Below are positions 24,455 through 35,451 of a stretch of DNA of 64,000 bases, in pieces. Below the pieces are notes generated by a model that did no database searches, was not told the origin of the DNA, and worked only from the letters and a program-made list of their open reading frames with translations. The DNA comes from CAZEMR01 sp964513465 (GTDB lineage: Bacteria; Bacteroidota; Ignavibacteria; Kapaibacteriales; UBA2268). The first letter of the stretch is position 1; every line of letters begins with the position of its first letter. The position numbers and the translations under genes were made by a program. The stretch lies in assembly GCA_964513465.1 (NCBI GenBank), contig CAZEMR010000003.1, positions 1 to 64,000 of the forward strand, in the 5' to 3' direction.

Positions 24455-24751
24455 ATGAAAACCTTCATCCTAATGACCAAGCTGTCCACCGAAATTACCA
24501 AGCAAATGAAAAACCGCGCTAAAATCGGCCGCGCATGGCTCGACCAGGTCAAGGAAAAATGCCCCGATGTCAATTTCGTGGCCCACTACGCTCTGCTCGG
24601 AAATTACGATTTCATGGATATTTACGAAGCGCCCGACGAGGAAACCGCCGCGAAGGTATCAATGATCAGCCTGCAGAACGGCGCGCAGGTCTCCGAAAGC
24701 TGGACTGCTATCCCTTATTCGAAATTCATCGATCTGGCAGATGAAATCTGA
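24455..24751 (+). CDS. GYD-domain protein
   Basis: The 98-residue protein begins MKTFILMTKLS and has AHYALLGNYDFMDIYEAPDE, the Gly-Tyr/Asn-Tyr-Asp core that names the GYD family, at the usual family length. The family is a ferredoxin-like dimeric alpha/beta barrel of unknown function, possibly a small-molecule sensor. I choose ATG 24455 with CCGGAGATGAT upstream; the longer frame from 24404 has no ribosome site. It is flanked by terminators, so it is a single-gene unit. Confidence 0.85.
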   Translation: MKTFILMTKLSTEITKQMKNRAKIGRAWLDQVKEKCPDVNFVAHYALLGNYDFMDIYEAPDEETAAKVSMISLQNGAQVSESWTAIPYSKFIDLADEI

Positions 24752-24775
24752 CACACCCCGCTTAAACATTTTAGC

Positions 24776-24809
24776 AAAGCCCGGTGATTCATTCAAGCCG
24801 GGCTTTTTT
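24776..24809 (+). terminator. rho-independent terminator of the GYD gene
   Basis: AAAGCCCGG (24776-24784) pairs with CCGGGCTTT (24798-24806) and the transcript ends in six Ts. Confidence 0.93.
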
Positions 24810-24824
24810 ACTTCCGCTTAATTT

Positions 24825-24837
24825 GTTCAAAGTGAAC
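24825..24837. promoter_or_regulatory. short palindrome upstream of the peptidase operon
   Basis: GTTCA-AAG-TGAAC is a perfect 5-3-5 palindrome 62 bases before the first dipeptidyl peptidase start and just after a terminator. Its position suits an operator, but no regulator gene is adjacent and a chance match cannot be excluded. Confidence 0.3.
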
Positions 24838-24899
24838 TTTTTAATTAAATTGGCATGTTTTTATAACAGATTTTTAATTATTAAGCGGAAATAAATATT

Positions 24900-26921
24900 A
24901 TGAAGAAGTTATTGCCACTCTTTCTGGCTTTGATTCTGATGATGTCCCCGGCTTTTGCCGAGAAGATGACAACAAAGAAACTCTTTGAGCTTAAAAGAAT
25001 TAGCGATCATCAAATTTCCCCCGACGGCGATCGTATGATATTCAGTATCTCGGCTCCGGATGTTGAGGCTAATACTTTCCTCTCGGATATATATACAATG
25101 CCTATAAAAGGCGGAGATATGTACCGTATAACCCGCGACGGCAAAAGCCATGGCGGACGCTGGTCGCCCGATGGCAAAAAGATCGTCTTCCTTTCCTCTC
25201 GCGACGGCAAATCGCAGGTATACGTGCTTGATTTGAAAAAAGGCGGCGACGCAGTAAAGATGACCGATATGGAAAACGGCTGCCAGTTCGCCTCCTGGTC
25301 GCCCGACGGCAAGTGGATAGCGTTTGTATCGGACGTCAAGCTTGGCCAGACCCCGACCGAACAGAATCCCGAACTCAGCAAAATGAACGTCCGCGTTTAT
25401 GACGATTTGCCCGTGCGGCACTGGGACAGATGGCAGGATGTTTCATTCCGGCATCTGTTCGTAATCCCGGCCGATGGCGGCGAACCCCGCGATCTGATGC
25501 CCGGCGAGAAATTCGATACCCCGCTGATGCCTTTCGGCGGAGCGAGCCAGATAGCATGGTCGCCCAATGGCACCGAGATTGCCTATACCGCCAAGAAGGT
25601 CGATAATTTCGAAGAAAGCACCAATTCCGATATATACAGAGTGCCGGTGCACGGCGGCTCGGCAGTAAATATTACACGTGGCAATCCCGGATTCGATATG
25701 GATCCGCTGTATTCGCCCGACGGCAAATATATAGCATTCCACAGCCAGGAGCGTCCCGGATTCGAATCCGACCGCATCCGACTGATGCTTTACCGCACAT
25801 CCAGCGCCCGAATTGAAGAACTGAGCAAAAATCTCGACCAGTGGGTCACCCATTCGGTCTGGGCACCGGATAGCCGCAGCCTATACTTCACCGCCGGACA
25901 CAACGACGGAACAATGCAAATTTATACAATCAATCTGAATGGTAAATTCAAAACACTCACCTCCGGCACTTATGACTACGGCAATCGCGGGCTTGCGGTC
26001 ACCCCCGACGGTAAAACCCTCGTATTCAGCCGCGAAAATTATAATGAACCTTCCGATATTTACTCGATGCCCGCCGCAGGCGGAGAATCGCGCAAGCTGA
26101 CCGATATTAATAAAGAAGTCATGAAAAATGTGGATAAAGCCACAATTCAGTCCTATAAAATCAAAAGTTTCGACGACGCGGAAGTCCAGACCTGGGTCGT
26201 ACTGCCGCCGAATTTCGACAAGTCCAAAAAATACCCGCTGATCACATACTGCCAGGGCGGCCCGCAGCAGCAGGTAAGTCAATACTGGAGCTTCGGCTGG
26301 AATTTCCTGACTATGGCCAGCGAAGGCTATATCGTGGTCGCCCCGAACCGCCGCGGCACACCGGGATTCGGCCAGGACTGGGTTGACGCAATCAGTAAGG
26401 ACTACGGCGGCGCGGCCATGCAGGATATTCTCGCAGCCACCGATTCGATAGCTTCAATGCCCTATGTCGATAAAAACCGCCTTTCGGCGATCGGCGCCAG
26501 CGCCGGCGGATACGCCACATTCTGGCTGGCGGGCAATCACGAAGGCCGATTCAGCGCATTCGTTTCGCACTGCGGAGTGTTCAATCTGGCCAGCATGTAT
26601 GGCTCTACCGAAGAGCTTTGGTTCCCCAACTGGGACAACGGCGGCCCATACTGGAAGCCCGAGAATAAAAAATATTATGCCGAGCATTCTCCCCACAGCT
26701 ATGTGCAGAACTGGGATACGCCGATATTGATTATCACCGGCGAATACGATTTCCGGGTGCCATACAGCCAGAGCCTCGAGGCATTCACAGCGGCACAGGT
26801 GCAGGGCGTGCCCTCGCGATTGATCGTATATCCGGAGGAAATTCACTGGATCACGCGCCCACAGGATAAGATTTTCTGGTATCGGGAATTCTTCAGATTT
26901 CTCGGAATTCACAGCAAGTAA
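24900..26921 (+). CDS. S9 family dipeptidyl peptidase, copy 1
   Basis: A signal peptide (LLPLFLALILMMSPAFA) sends the 673-residue protein to the periplasm. A seven-bladed propeller of WD40/TolB-like PD40 repeats follows (about 35-410; WSPDGKKIVFLSSRDGK, WSPDGKWIAFVSD, YSPDGKYIAFHSQ). The C-terminal alpha/beta-hydrolase domain has the triad Ser534 (GASAGGY), Asp617 (GEYDFRVP) and His649 (EEIHWI). This is the prolyl oligopeptidase (S9C, DPP5/acylaminoacyl-peptidase-like) layout; such enzymes release dipeptides from oligopeptides. It lies 47 bases before a paralogue, with a POT transporter after that, so the products are probably taken up as dipeptides. Confidence 0.92.
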   Translation: MKKLLPLFLALILMMSPAFAEKMTTKKLFELKRISDHQISPDGDRMIFSISAPDVEANTFLSDIYTMPIKGGDMYRITRDGKSHGGRWSPDGKKIVFLSSRDGKSQVYVLDLKKGGDAVKMTDMENGCQFASWSPDGKWIAFVSDVKLGQTPTEQNPELSKMNVRVYDDLPVRHWDRWQDVSFRHLFVIPADGGEPRDLMPGEKFDTPLMPFGGASQIAWSPNGTEIAYTAKKVDNFEESTNSDIYRVPVHGGSAVNITRGNPGFDMDPLYSPDGKYIAFHSQERPGFESDRIRLMLYRTSSARIEELSKNLDQWVTHSVWAPDSRSLYFTAGHNDGTMQIYTINLNGKFKTLTSGTYDYGNRGLAVTPDGKTLVFSRENYNEPSDIYSMPAAGGESRKLTDINKEVMKNVDKATIQSYKIKSFDDAEVQTWVVLPPNFDKSKKYPLITYCQGGPQQQVSQYWSFGWNFLTMASEGYIVVAPNRRGTPGFGQDWVDAISKDYGGAAMQDILAATDSIASMPYVDKNRLSAIGASAGGYATFWLAGNHEGRFSAFVSHCGVFNLASMYGSTEELWFPNWDNGGPYWKPENKKYYAEHSPHSYVQNWDTPILIITGEYDFRVPYSQSLEAFTAAQVQGVPSRLIVYPEEIHWITRPQDKIFWYREFFRFLGIHSK

Positions 26922-26968
26922 TTTATTATTATATATAATTCAATAACTAATTAATCAGGTTAACAGCC

Positions 26969-29062
26969 ATGAGAAAGTATCTTGTTTTATTATTAATACT
27001 TGGAGTTATTATTCCGGATTTAAATGCTCAAAAGCCAAGACTACGGCCGGAAATCAAAATCGAAAGAGACAGCCGTGATGAAGGCCAGAAAAAAAACCGC
27101 ATATTCGAGCCCCGCGACCTGCTCTCGCTAAATCGGGTGTCGGGGATGGCGCTCTCGCCCGACGGCAATTGGATAGTCTATCAGATGGGACGCCCTGATA
27201 TCGACCAGAATAAAATATTCACCGATCTTTATGCAGTTGCCCTCGATGGCGGACAGAGTCTGCGCCTGACCGCGGATGACGCAGCCGATTACGGTGCGGT
27301 ATGGTCGCCCGATGGCGATCGTATTGCTTTCGTATCCACGCGCGACGGCGCGCCGCAGATATATATGATGGAATTCCCCGGCGGCGAGATCGAAAAGATT
27401 TCCGATATGCCCAATGGGGTTAGCAATCTGTCGTGGTCGCCCGACGGCGAATATTTCGCTTTTACTTCGGACGTAAAGGTCGGGAAATCCGTCAAAGATA
27501 TGTATCCAAAACTCGACAAAGCCGAGGCACGGATATTCACCGACAGCCCTATCCGCCACTGGGACGAATGGGAAGACGAAAACTATAGTCATTTGTTCAT
27601 AATGCCCGCAGACGGCGGCGAAGCGATCGATCTGATGGAAGGCGAAAAATACGATACCCCGATGAAGCCATTTGGCGGCAGCGGCGATATTGCGTGGTCG
27701 CCCGACAGCAAGGAAATAGCCTACACCAGTAAAAAAGTCGCCGAATATGCCAAAAGCACCGATTCTGATATTTATATTGTGGATATTGCCACACGTACAA
27801 CCCGCGAAATCACAGTCGGGATGGACGGCTTCGATATGCACCCCTTATATTCACCCGACGGAAAATGGATTGCTTTCCACAGTATGGAGCGTCCGGGATT
27901 CGAGGCCGACCGCGTCCGGCTTATGCTATTCGACCGCAAGACGGGCAATATCAAGGAATTACCCAAAAATCTCGATCAATGGGTCGATCAATTCGTATGG
28001 TCCCCGAATTCGGATGCGATATATTTCAGCTCCGGAGTCCAGGGCATTGTGCCGATTTTCCGGCTCGATGTAGCCACCGGCAAATGGGAACAGCTTACGA
28101 AAGGCATGTATAACTGGGATTACGGTCTGGACGTGACTCCCGACGGCAGCACTCTGGTATTCGGCAAGCGGAATATGCTCCGCCCGCCGGAATATTATAA
28201 ATATGAGTTGAAAAACAAAAGAGAAACACAGTTAACCCATGCAAATGATGATATTTACGAAGACCTGGCTCCGGCAGAAATCAAAGAGGAATGGATAACC
28301 AGCTTCGACGGCTCGCAAGTCCACTGCTGGGTGCTCTATCCGCCGGATTTTCGCCCGAACAAGAAATACCCGATGATAACATACTGCCAGGGCGGGCCGC
28401 AGTCTATGATTGCTCATTACTTCAGCTTCCGCTGGAATTTATATCTTATGGCATCCGAGGGCTATATTGTGGTCGCCCCCAACCGCCGTGGCGTACCGGG
28501 ATTCGGACAGGAATGGAACGACGCAATCAGCGGCGACTGGGCAGGCAAACCGATGCAGGACATACTTGCAGCCACCGATGAATTCCGCAAACGCGACTAT
28601 ATCGATACCAACGCAATCGCCGCAGTCGGCGCCAGCGCCGGAGGCTATGCCGCATTCTGGCTGGCGGGCAACCACGAAGGCCGCTTCAGCGCGTTTATCT
28701 CGCATTGCGGGGTGTTCAATCTCGAAAGTATGTATGGCGCCACCGAAGAGCTTTGGTTCCCGAACTGGGAATATGGCGGCCCATACTGGAAACCCGAAAA
28801 CAAGGAGTTTTATAAGAAGAATTCCCCGCATGAATTCGCAGCCAACTGGGATACACCCATAATGATCACCACCGGCCAGTATGATTTCCGGGTGCCCTAT
28901 ACCCAGAGTCTCGAGGCATATCAGGTGGCCCAGGTGAAAGGTATCCCGTCAAAATTGATCATATTCCCCGAGGAAAATCACTGGATACTCTCTTTGCATA
29001 ATGCTTTGCTGTGGCAGAATGAATTCTTCGGATTTCTGAAAACTCATTGTAAATCAAAATAA
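26969..29062 (+). CDS. S9 family dipeptidyl peptidase, copy 2
   Basis: The 697-residue paralogue of the preceding gene has a signal peptide (YLVLLLILGVIIPDLNAQ), an extra charged segment of about 20 residues, the same PD40 propeller and a hydrolase domain with Ser556 (GASAGGY), Asp639 (GQYDFRVP) and His671 (EENHWI). Long blocks are nearly identical to copy 1, for example FWLAGNHEGRFSAF and EGYIVVAPNRRG, while the propellers differ more, which suggests gene duplication followed by change in substrate access. It is separated from copy 1 by 47 bases and from the peptide transporter by 22 bases. Confidence 0.92.
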   Translation: MRKYLVLLLILGVIIPDLNAQKPRLRPEIKIERDSRDEGQKKNRIFEPRDLLSLNRVSGMALSPDGNWIVYQMGRPDIDQNKIFTDLYAVALDGGQSLRLTADDAADYGAVWSPDGDRIAFVSTRDGAPQIYMMEFPGGEIEKISDMPNGVSNLSWSPDGEYFAFTSDVKVGKSVKDMYPKLDKAEARIFTDSPIRHWDEWEDENYSHLFIMPADGGEAIDLMEGEKYDTPMKPFGGSGDIAWSPDSKEIAYTSKKVAEYAKSTDSDIYIVDIATRTTREITVGMDGFDMHPLYSPDGKWIAFHSMERPGFEADRVRLMLFDRKTGNIKELPKNLDQWVDQFVWSPNSDAIYFSSGVQGIVPIFRLDVATGKWEQLTKGMYNWDYGLDVTPDGSTLVFGKRNMLRPPEYYKYELKNKRETQLTHANDDIYEDLAPAEIKEEWITSFDGSQVHCWVLYPPDFRPNKKYPMITYCQGGPQSMIAHYFSFRWNLYLMASEGYIVVAPNRRGVPGFGQEWNDAISGDWAGKPMQDILAATDEFRKRDYIDTNAIAAVGASAGGYAAFWLAGNHEGRFSAFISHCGVFNLESMYGATEELWFPNWEYGGPYWKPENKEFYKKNSPHEFAANWDTPIMITTGQYDFRVPYTQSLEAYQVAQVKGIPSKLIIFPEENHWILSLHNALLWQNEFFGFLKTHCKSK

Positions 29063-29084
29063 ATAACATTAAGAGGAGGACAAT

Positions 29085-30464
29085 GTGACTGCGGAACACA
29101 CAGAAAATCAAAAAGCCTGGAGCTTTCCGAAAACATTCTGGACTGCCAACGTTACGGAATTACTCGAAAGAGCGGCCTTTTATGCAATGTTTATTTCGAT
29201 CTCGATTTATTTATCAAGAGTAGTCGGTTTCGACGACAAATGGGCCGGTATTATAGGCGGCCTGTTCAGCGCCGGCGTTTATTTCCTGCCGACTTTTGCA
29301 GGCGCTCTTTCCGACAAAATGGGATTCCGGCCCGCGATGATACTTGCCTTCGGATTGCAGGCCATATCGTATTTCATACTCGGTGCGCTGCCATATAAAC
29401 CAACAGTATTGCCGGCTTTTTTCCTGCTGATGATCGGCGGAGCATTCATCAAATCGCTGATAACCGGTACTGTGGCCAAAAGCACCAATGAGCAGAACCG
29501 CGCCCGCGGCTATTCGATATTTTACATGATTGTAAATATCGGCGCATTCTCGGGCAAGACCTTTGCATATCCCGTAAGGCTCGAACTGGGCCTTGTATAT
29601 ATAAATTATATATCGGCTGCGCTTACATTTGCCGCGCTGATTGCGGTCTTCCTGTTTTATAAAAATGTCAATACAGAAGGCGAGGGCAAAACTCTTCAGG
29701 AGGTATGGGATGCATTCGTCAAAATCCTCAAACAGCCCCGATTGTTCATACTTATCTTCATCGTAGCCGGATTCTGGATGATCCAGCATCAGATGTATGC
29801 CACCATGCCCAAGTATGTGCTCAGGCTGGTAGGAGAAAGCGCAGCCCCCGAGTGGATTGCCAACGTCAACCCTGCAGTAGTCATGCTGTTTGTGGTATTG
29901 ATAACAAATCTTCTGCGAAAGAAGCGGGCTATAACTTCGATGACAATCGGGATGTTCATAATGCCATTCTCGGCATTTTTTATGGCCTCGGGGCATTTAT
30001 TCGAGAATAGCATGGGCAATTCCGTATCGCTTGGCCTGTTCTCGCTGCATCCGGTCACATTCATGATGGTGGTGGGTATCGCCTTCCAGGGGCTTGCCGA
30101 GTGCTTTATCTCTCCGCGCTATCTGGAGTATTTCTCGCTCCAGGCCCCCAAAGGAGAGGAAGGACTCTACCTCGGATTCTCGCATTTGCATTCATTCGTG
30201 GCCAACGCCATAGGCTTCGGTATATCGGGCTTTTTGCTCGACGCATACTGCCCCGACCCGACCAAAGCCGAGTTTGCCAATTATACTGCCGCGCAGATGT
30301 CTGCGCTTTATGACAACGCACACTACATTTGGTATGTATTCGCGGGCATAGGCTTTTCTTCGGCTGTGATGCTGATTGGTTACGATTTCGTTACCAAATA
30401 TATAGACAAAAAGAAAGGGATCGAGCGAACGAAACCAATTAAGATGGATGGAAAAGCGAAATAA
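29085..30464 (+). CDS. POT/PTR-family peptide transporter
   Basis: The 459-residue protein has about 12 membrane segments and the POT signature NVTELLERAAFYAMF (ExxERFxYY-like, with Ala at the Phe position) in helix 1. GDxxxPR-like sequence is replaced by the MFS loop GALSDKMGFRPAM. In the family these are proton-driven importers of di- and tripeptides in the inner membrane. It starts at GTG 29085 with AAGAGGAGGA upstream; the overlapping ATG runs at once into a stop. It ends the peptidase operon, with a terminator after the gene. A PepT-like role fits the two dipeptidyl peptidases directly upstream. Confidence 0.88.
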   Translation: MTAEHTENQKAWSFPKTFWTANVTELLERAAFYAMFISISIYLSRVVGFDDKWAGIIGGLFSAGVYFLPTFAGALSDKMGFRPAMILAFGLQAISYFILGALPYKPTVLPAFFLLMIGGAFIKSLITGTVAKSTNEQNRARGYSIFYMIVNIGAFSGKTFAYPVRLELGLVYINYISAALTFAALIAVFLFYKNVNTEGEGKTLQEVWDAFVKILKQPRLFILIFIVAGFWMIQHQMYATMPKYVLRLVGESAAPEWIANVNPAVVMLFVVLITNLLRKKRAITSMTIGMFIMPFSAFFMASGHLFENSMGNSVSLGLFSLHPVTFMMVVGIAFQGLAECFISPRYLEYFSLQAPKGEEGLYLGFSHLHSFVANAIGFGISGFLLDAYCPDPTKAEFANYTAAQMSALYDNAHYIWYVFAGIGFSSAVMLIGYDFVTKYIDKKKGIERTKPIKMDGKAK

Positions 30465-30474
30465 ATCTCAATTC

Positions 30475-30508
30475 AGGCTCTGCAATTTGCGGAGCCTTTT
30501 TATTTTTA
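30475..30508 (+). terminator. rho-independent terminator of the peptidase-transporter operon
   Basis: GGCTCTGC pairs with GCGGAGCC (one G-U pair), followed by TTTTTATTTTTATT. Confidence 0.88.
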
Positions 30509-30591
30509 TTCCATAATTTGTTCAGCTTTTGTTAGTTTTTTTTGATATTTTTTTTAATATTAATTTATTTTTTCATACCCCGGATTGATCT

Positions 30592-32109
30592 ATGTTCGAA
30601 GTTAAAAACAAATCCCTGCTTTATCAGGAAGTACTCGATGTAATGAACCAGATCCGCGATCTCGAATCAGTATCGGCGGTGCTCGGTTGGGACCTCGAGA
30701 CTCATATGCCCGACGGCGCGCATGAACACCGCGGAGATATGATTTCCGCAATCGATACATTTGCACACAGAATACTGACCTCCGCCAAAACCCGCGATCT
30801 TGCCGATAAAGTGCGCACCAACTGCTCACAGTGCTGCCGGGTCGAAGAAAAAATGTACGACCTATTTCTCGAGGAATTCGATCGAGCCGCGAAAATTCCA
30901 GACCGGCTGGTGATGGAGGTATCCCGAGTCCGGACCACCGCCCAGAACAGCTGGAAATCCGCTCTGAAAAAATCAAATTTCAAAATATTCGAAAGCGATC
31001 TCGAAAAATTGCTCGACCTGAAGATCGAGGTTGCCGAATGTCTGGGTTACGACAACGACCGCTATGATGCAATGCTGAATATATACGAGCCAGGGCTTAC
31101 CGTCGATTATCTGGATAGCATATTCGATGAATTGCGCAGCGCCACTAGCGAATTGATCGAAAGAGTTAAAGCATCGGACAGGAAAATCGATCAGGGTTTT
31201 TTCTTAATGAAATATTCGCAAAATAAGCAATCAAAAATCGCCCGGCAAATAAGCCGCCGAATCGGGTTCAACTATGCTTATGGTAGGATGGATTTCTCTG
31301 TGCACCCGTTTACCACGGCGTTTTCGCCAAAGGATGTCCGGTTTACAACGCGGATAAAAGAGCACAATCTTGGTTATTGCTTTTTCAGCACTATCCACGA
31401 AGCCGGCCATGCTATTTATGAGCAGGGAATCGATTATTCTCTATACCGCACATTCGCCGCTCAGGCCTCATCATACGGAATCCACGAATCGCAGTCGCTG
31501 ATCTGGGAGAACAACATCGCGCGCTCGGTGGAATTCTGGGAATGGGCATTGCCGGTTCTGAACCTGGAATTCCCGCATAATCTGCAAAATGTGACCCCGG
31601 GCATGGCATTCCGTGCTGTGAACAAAATTCGTCCATCGCTTATCCGCACCGAATCCGATGAATTGACATATAATATGCACATAATTCTGCGTTACGAGAT
31701 AGAACGCGACCTGATGAACAAGCGCATCCGAGTGGCCGATATTCCGGAAATATGGCGCGAGAAAATGCTGGAATATCTTGGCAGCGAAGTTTCCGAAGAC
31801 GCAAAAGGTGCGCTGCAGGACATCCACTGGGCTTTCGGAGGCATAGGGTATTTCCCGACCTATACCCTCGGTAAATTATACGCGGCAATGTTCTGGAAGC
31901 AGATCAATCAAGAAATTCCGGATATAAATATAATCATCCGCAATGGCGAATTCCGGGAAATTACGCGCTGGCTGCGCAAAAAAATCCATCGTTACGGCCG
32001 GCTCGAAACTCCGAGTGAAATATTGCGGCGCGTTACCGGCGAAGAGCTGAGCGCGAGGCCGTTTATCGATTACATCAGCGAGAAAATCGATCAGGTATAT
32101 TTTGGCTGA
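30592..32109 (+). CDS. M32 family metallocarboxypeptidase (Taq-type)
   Basis: The 505-residue, all-helical protein carries the M32 zinc motif HEAGH (His269, Glu270, His273) in STIHEAGHAIYEQG and the downstream HESQSLIWENNIARS block, where the Glu is the third zinc ligand. WDLETHMPDGA at the N-terminus and HWAFGGIGYFPTYTLG near the C-terminus are family hallmarks. There is no signal peptide, so the enzyme is cytosolic and removes C-terminal residues from imported peptides. The length fits the family. It follows the peptide transporter operon but has its own unit after a terminator. Confidence 0.95.
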   Translation: MFEVKNKSLLYQEVLDVMNQIRDLESVSAVLGWDLETHMPDGAHEHRGDMISAIDTFAHRILTSAKTRDLADKVRTNCSQCCRVEEKMYDLFLEEFDRAAKIPDRLVMEVSRVRTTAQNSWKSALKKSNFKIFESDLEKLLDLKIEVAECLGYDNDRYDAMLNIYEPGLTVDYLDSIFDELRSATSELIERVKASDRKIDQGFFLMKYSQNKQSKIARQISRRIGFNYAYGRMDFSVHPFTTAFSPKDVRFTTRIKEHNLGYCFFSTIHEAGHAIYEQGIDYSLYRTFAAQASSYGIHESQSLIWENNIARSVEFWEWALPVLNLEFPHNLQNVTPGMAFRAVNKIRPSLIRTESDELTYNMHIILRYEIERDLMNKRIRVADIPEIWREKMLEYLGSEVSEDAKGALQDIHWAFGGIGYFPTYTLGKLYAAMFWKQINQEIPDINIIIRNGEFREITRWLRKKIHRYGRLETPSEILRRVTGEELSARPFIDYISEKIDQVYFG

Positions 32110-32168
32110 TTTGTTTCGGAATTTTATTATATTACAAAATATTCATTCATGAAATATTCGAGGCGATT

Positions 32169-35100
32169 ATGAAATTTTTAAATACCTTTTTTATATTAGT
32201 TTTAATTCCCATCGGACTTTTCTCTCAAATTATACAAAACGACAACGGCAAACCCGGCGGTTCGTACGCCGGCACTCGCGTCACATGGGAGGAATCCGTG
32301 CTGCTCAAACCCGATGGCCCCTGCAAAATCAAAAAAATCATGATCCACCTCTCAGGCGATAATCCCGGACTCGACACCATAATGGTTTGCGGCGATCCGA
32401 GCGACGGCGGTCTGCCCCCGACGGAATTCGTCTGGCATTACAATCTGCTGATTGACCAATTGATAGTCGATTACGACGGCAATCCCGGATGGTATGAATT
32501 CGACGTCTCGGAAACCGGCCTTCGGGCAGACGGCTTCGACCGCATCTGCATCCAGCATAATATCAACGAAGGCGGGCCATATTTCACATACGACGATAAT
32601 GGCGCCGAACCCCCGGTCAGTTCATACCTCTGCGACGCGCTCACGCCCAATCCCGATTTTTATAATATTGCCGGTACTTTGTTCTTTATCCCCGCAGGCG
32701 ACTTCATGGTGCGCATGGAGGTCGAATACGACCGTCCCGACGGACGCGGAAGCTCACTGCCGCCTCCCCCGCCGACGATGAATGACGTCAGCGTCCAGGC
32801 AGGTCTGACCGATGCGGAGGGAAAACCGGTTTCGGCGGCAATTGCAAGCGCAGCGGACATCAACGGCGACGGCTGGGACGATGTGATAATCGGCTCGAGG
32901 GTATATATAAATCAGAAGGATGGGACTTTCCGGGACAAATCCGATCTGTATGTACTCAAAAACTCCGCCGGCCAGGGCTTCAGCGGCACCGTATGGGCGG
33001 ATGTCGATAATGATGGCTATATGGACTGCTTCGGCGTGCGTGGCAACGGCGGCGACGCGATCCTTTACGGCTCGGCCAGCGGAACAATGACAATCGGCAA
33101 TAATCCGGAGGTCGTGCTCGACCAGCCCACGGTAACCCCGATGTGGTTCGATTATGACGGCGACGGCCTTCTCGATTTATTCATCGCATATGGCCGCAAA
33201 ACCGTCAGCGGCCAGGAAGTATATTATCAGGATAAATTATTCCACAACCTCGGCAATCGCAGGTTCGAAAACGTGACGCCCGGCTCCGGAATCGATCAGG
33301 CCGAGCAAAGCCCCTACTACGACTGCTGGGGCGCCAGCATCGGCGATTATAACAATGACCTGCGGCCCGATCCTTTTGTTGCGACTTATCGCCTTGCCCC
33401 GGATTTATTATATAATAATCTCGGCGATGGCACCTTCGATGAAGTTGGCGAGGAAACCGGAGTCCGCGGCAATCGCACGGATTATCCCGACTATTTCGGC
33501 CATGGCATGGGCTCGGATTGGGCGGACTTTGATAACGACGGGGACTTCGATCTCGCCGTCGGAAATCTCGGGCATCCCGATTCGCGCGGACTTGCGAGCA
33601 ATCCTTCGCTGATATTCAGCAACAATGGCGCCCCGGATTATAATTTTACCGAAGTGCACCAGGCAATGGGCCTCAAATTCTTCGAAATGAATGCGGGAAT
33701 CGTCTGGGCCGACCTTGATCTGGACGGATGGCAGGACTTATTCCACTGCCAGTATGCCTACTACAAACGCGGCGAGGGCAACGACAAGCTCTCAAGATTA
33801 TATATAAATGGCGGGCAGGGCGAGTACTTCCGGCTGGCCGACCGCACATGGCAGACCGGCGCGGAAATCCACGGCGCGTGGTCGCCCATACGGCTTGACT
33901 ACGACAACGACGGCGATATGGATCTGCTCATCGCCAGCAGCAACGAATACGTCAAGCTCTTCCGCAACGATATGGAGCGCCGCGGCAACTGGGCCAGCTT
34001 CCGAATCGAAGGAAGTCCCGAAAACGGCGTTCCGCCTGAGGGATTTGGCGCCAGCATAAGCGTCGAGGCAGGCGGCCGTACATTCCACCGCGCGCTGCCA
34101 GGAGTCGTGATGACTGCCCGCGCATCACAGAATTCGAACGAGCTGCATTTCGGGCTGGGCGATGCCGAAAAAATCGACCGGATAACCGTTCGCTACCCGA
34201 ATGGAGAAATTTTCGAAGCGGAGAATATTGACATTAATAATAAATATATAATCCCCTACAAACAGGCGCCGGAGATTTATACGCTTGCCGCTCCCGCGCT
34301 GAAATACCCGCATCATCTCGAGACCGGGGTGCCGATGAAAACCAAGCTGGAATGGCACAAGATCAGTGAGGCAGAAAGTTATATGTTCAAAGTATATGAA
34401 GCAGGCCAGTCCGATCCGCTTAGCTTTGGTGTTAACAATTTCCCGGATAATACAGCTTCTTCGGAGATCGCATTCCCTCACGAAGGGATTTATTATTACG
34501 AAGTCGAAGCAATAAGCATGACGGAATCATCAACTTCCTCGCGCTGGTATTTCATGGTCGGCGAACCAACTGCCAGCGCGCCGCAACTGATTTCGCCCGA
34601 ACACAACGACTTCCCGGTATCGATCGTCCCACGATTCGAGTGGTCGGAATCGGAATATCAGTCTTTCGGGGAAATAGAGCTGCGATATGACTTGCAAATC
34701 TCCACAGATGAGAATTTTGTTAATATAATTGATTCTGCATATTCATTGAATTCAACCAGTTATAAATATGAGGACACGCTACGGCCCGATTCGTTTTATA
34801 ATTGGCGGGTGCGCGGAGTGTTGAATGGAGTCCCGGGTGAATGGTCATTGGGTAATGTTTTCCGGACAATCCCGATGCCCGCTATGACACTTCTCCGATC
34901 CCCCACGGTCGGCGATACGACTGCAGTCAAGCCGGAATTCCACTGGGATTCGGTGATGTATGCGGATGTATATGATCTTCAGGTCGCCACCGACGAGAAT
35001 TTCGAAAATATCGCCAAGGAATTCAGCGGCATCTCCGCAACGAAATTCCGATTCTTCCCAGCATTCGACGGCGGCACGAAGTATTACTGGCGGGTTCGTG

Positions 35101-35451
35101 CTGGCAACGAAGCGGGCCACGGCGAATGGTCGCCGGTGTGGCATTTCTTCACCGAAGGCGAGAGCAGCGTTATGGAAAACGGCCTGCCTCAGGGCTTTTC
35201 GATTGGCGAGGCCGTACCAAACCCGATGCAGACCAGCGGCGAAATCGAAATCGCATTACCCCGCGCTGCCTGGGTGAAGCTTGAGCTGCTCGATCTATCC
35301 GGCACGGTTCGCGAAGTATTTGCAGACGGAGAGATAAGCGTTGGAGCTCATAGTATATCCTTTAATACCAGTAATTTAGAATCCGGGATATATTATTGCC
35401 GGATGAGTGCGGGCGGCGGCGCAGCGATCAGGAAGATAATAATCCAAAAGT
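32169..35451 (+). CDS. secreted FG-GAP/ASPIC-UnbV propeller protein with T9SS-type C-terminal domain, 3' end in gap
   Basis: After a signal peptide (FFILVLIPIGLFSQ) comes a domain of about 170 residues, then seven FG-GAP/VCBS blades with DxDxDG-type calcium loops (ADINGDGWDD, ADVDNDGYMD, FDYDGDGLLD, GDYNNDLRPD, ADFDNDGDFD, ADLDLDGWQD, LDYDNDGDMD), an ASPIC/UnbV segment (about 625-690), two or three fibronectin-III-like domains, and a T9SS sorting domain starting at EAVPNPMQTSGEIEIALP and ending near GIYYCRMSAGGGAAIRKIII. The last codons fall into the run of Ns, but the domain is nearly complete, so only a few residues are missing. It should be exported to the cell surface; ligand unknown. GAGGCGATT precedes the ATG. 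Confidence 0.9.
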
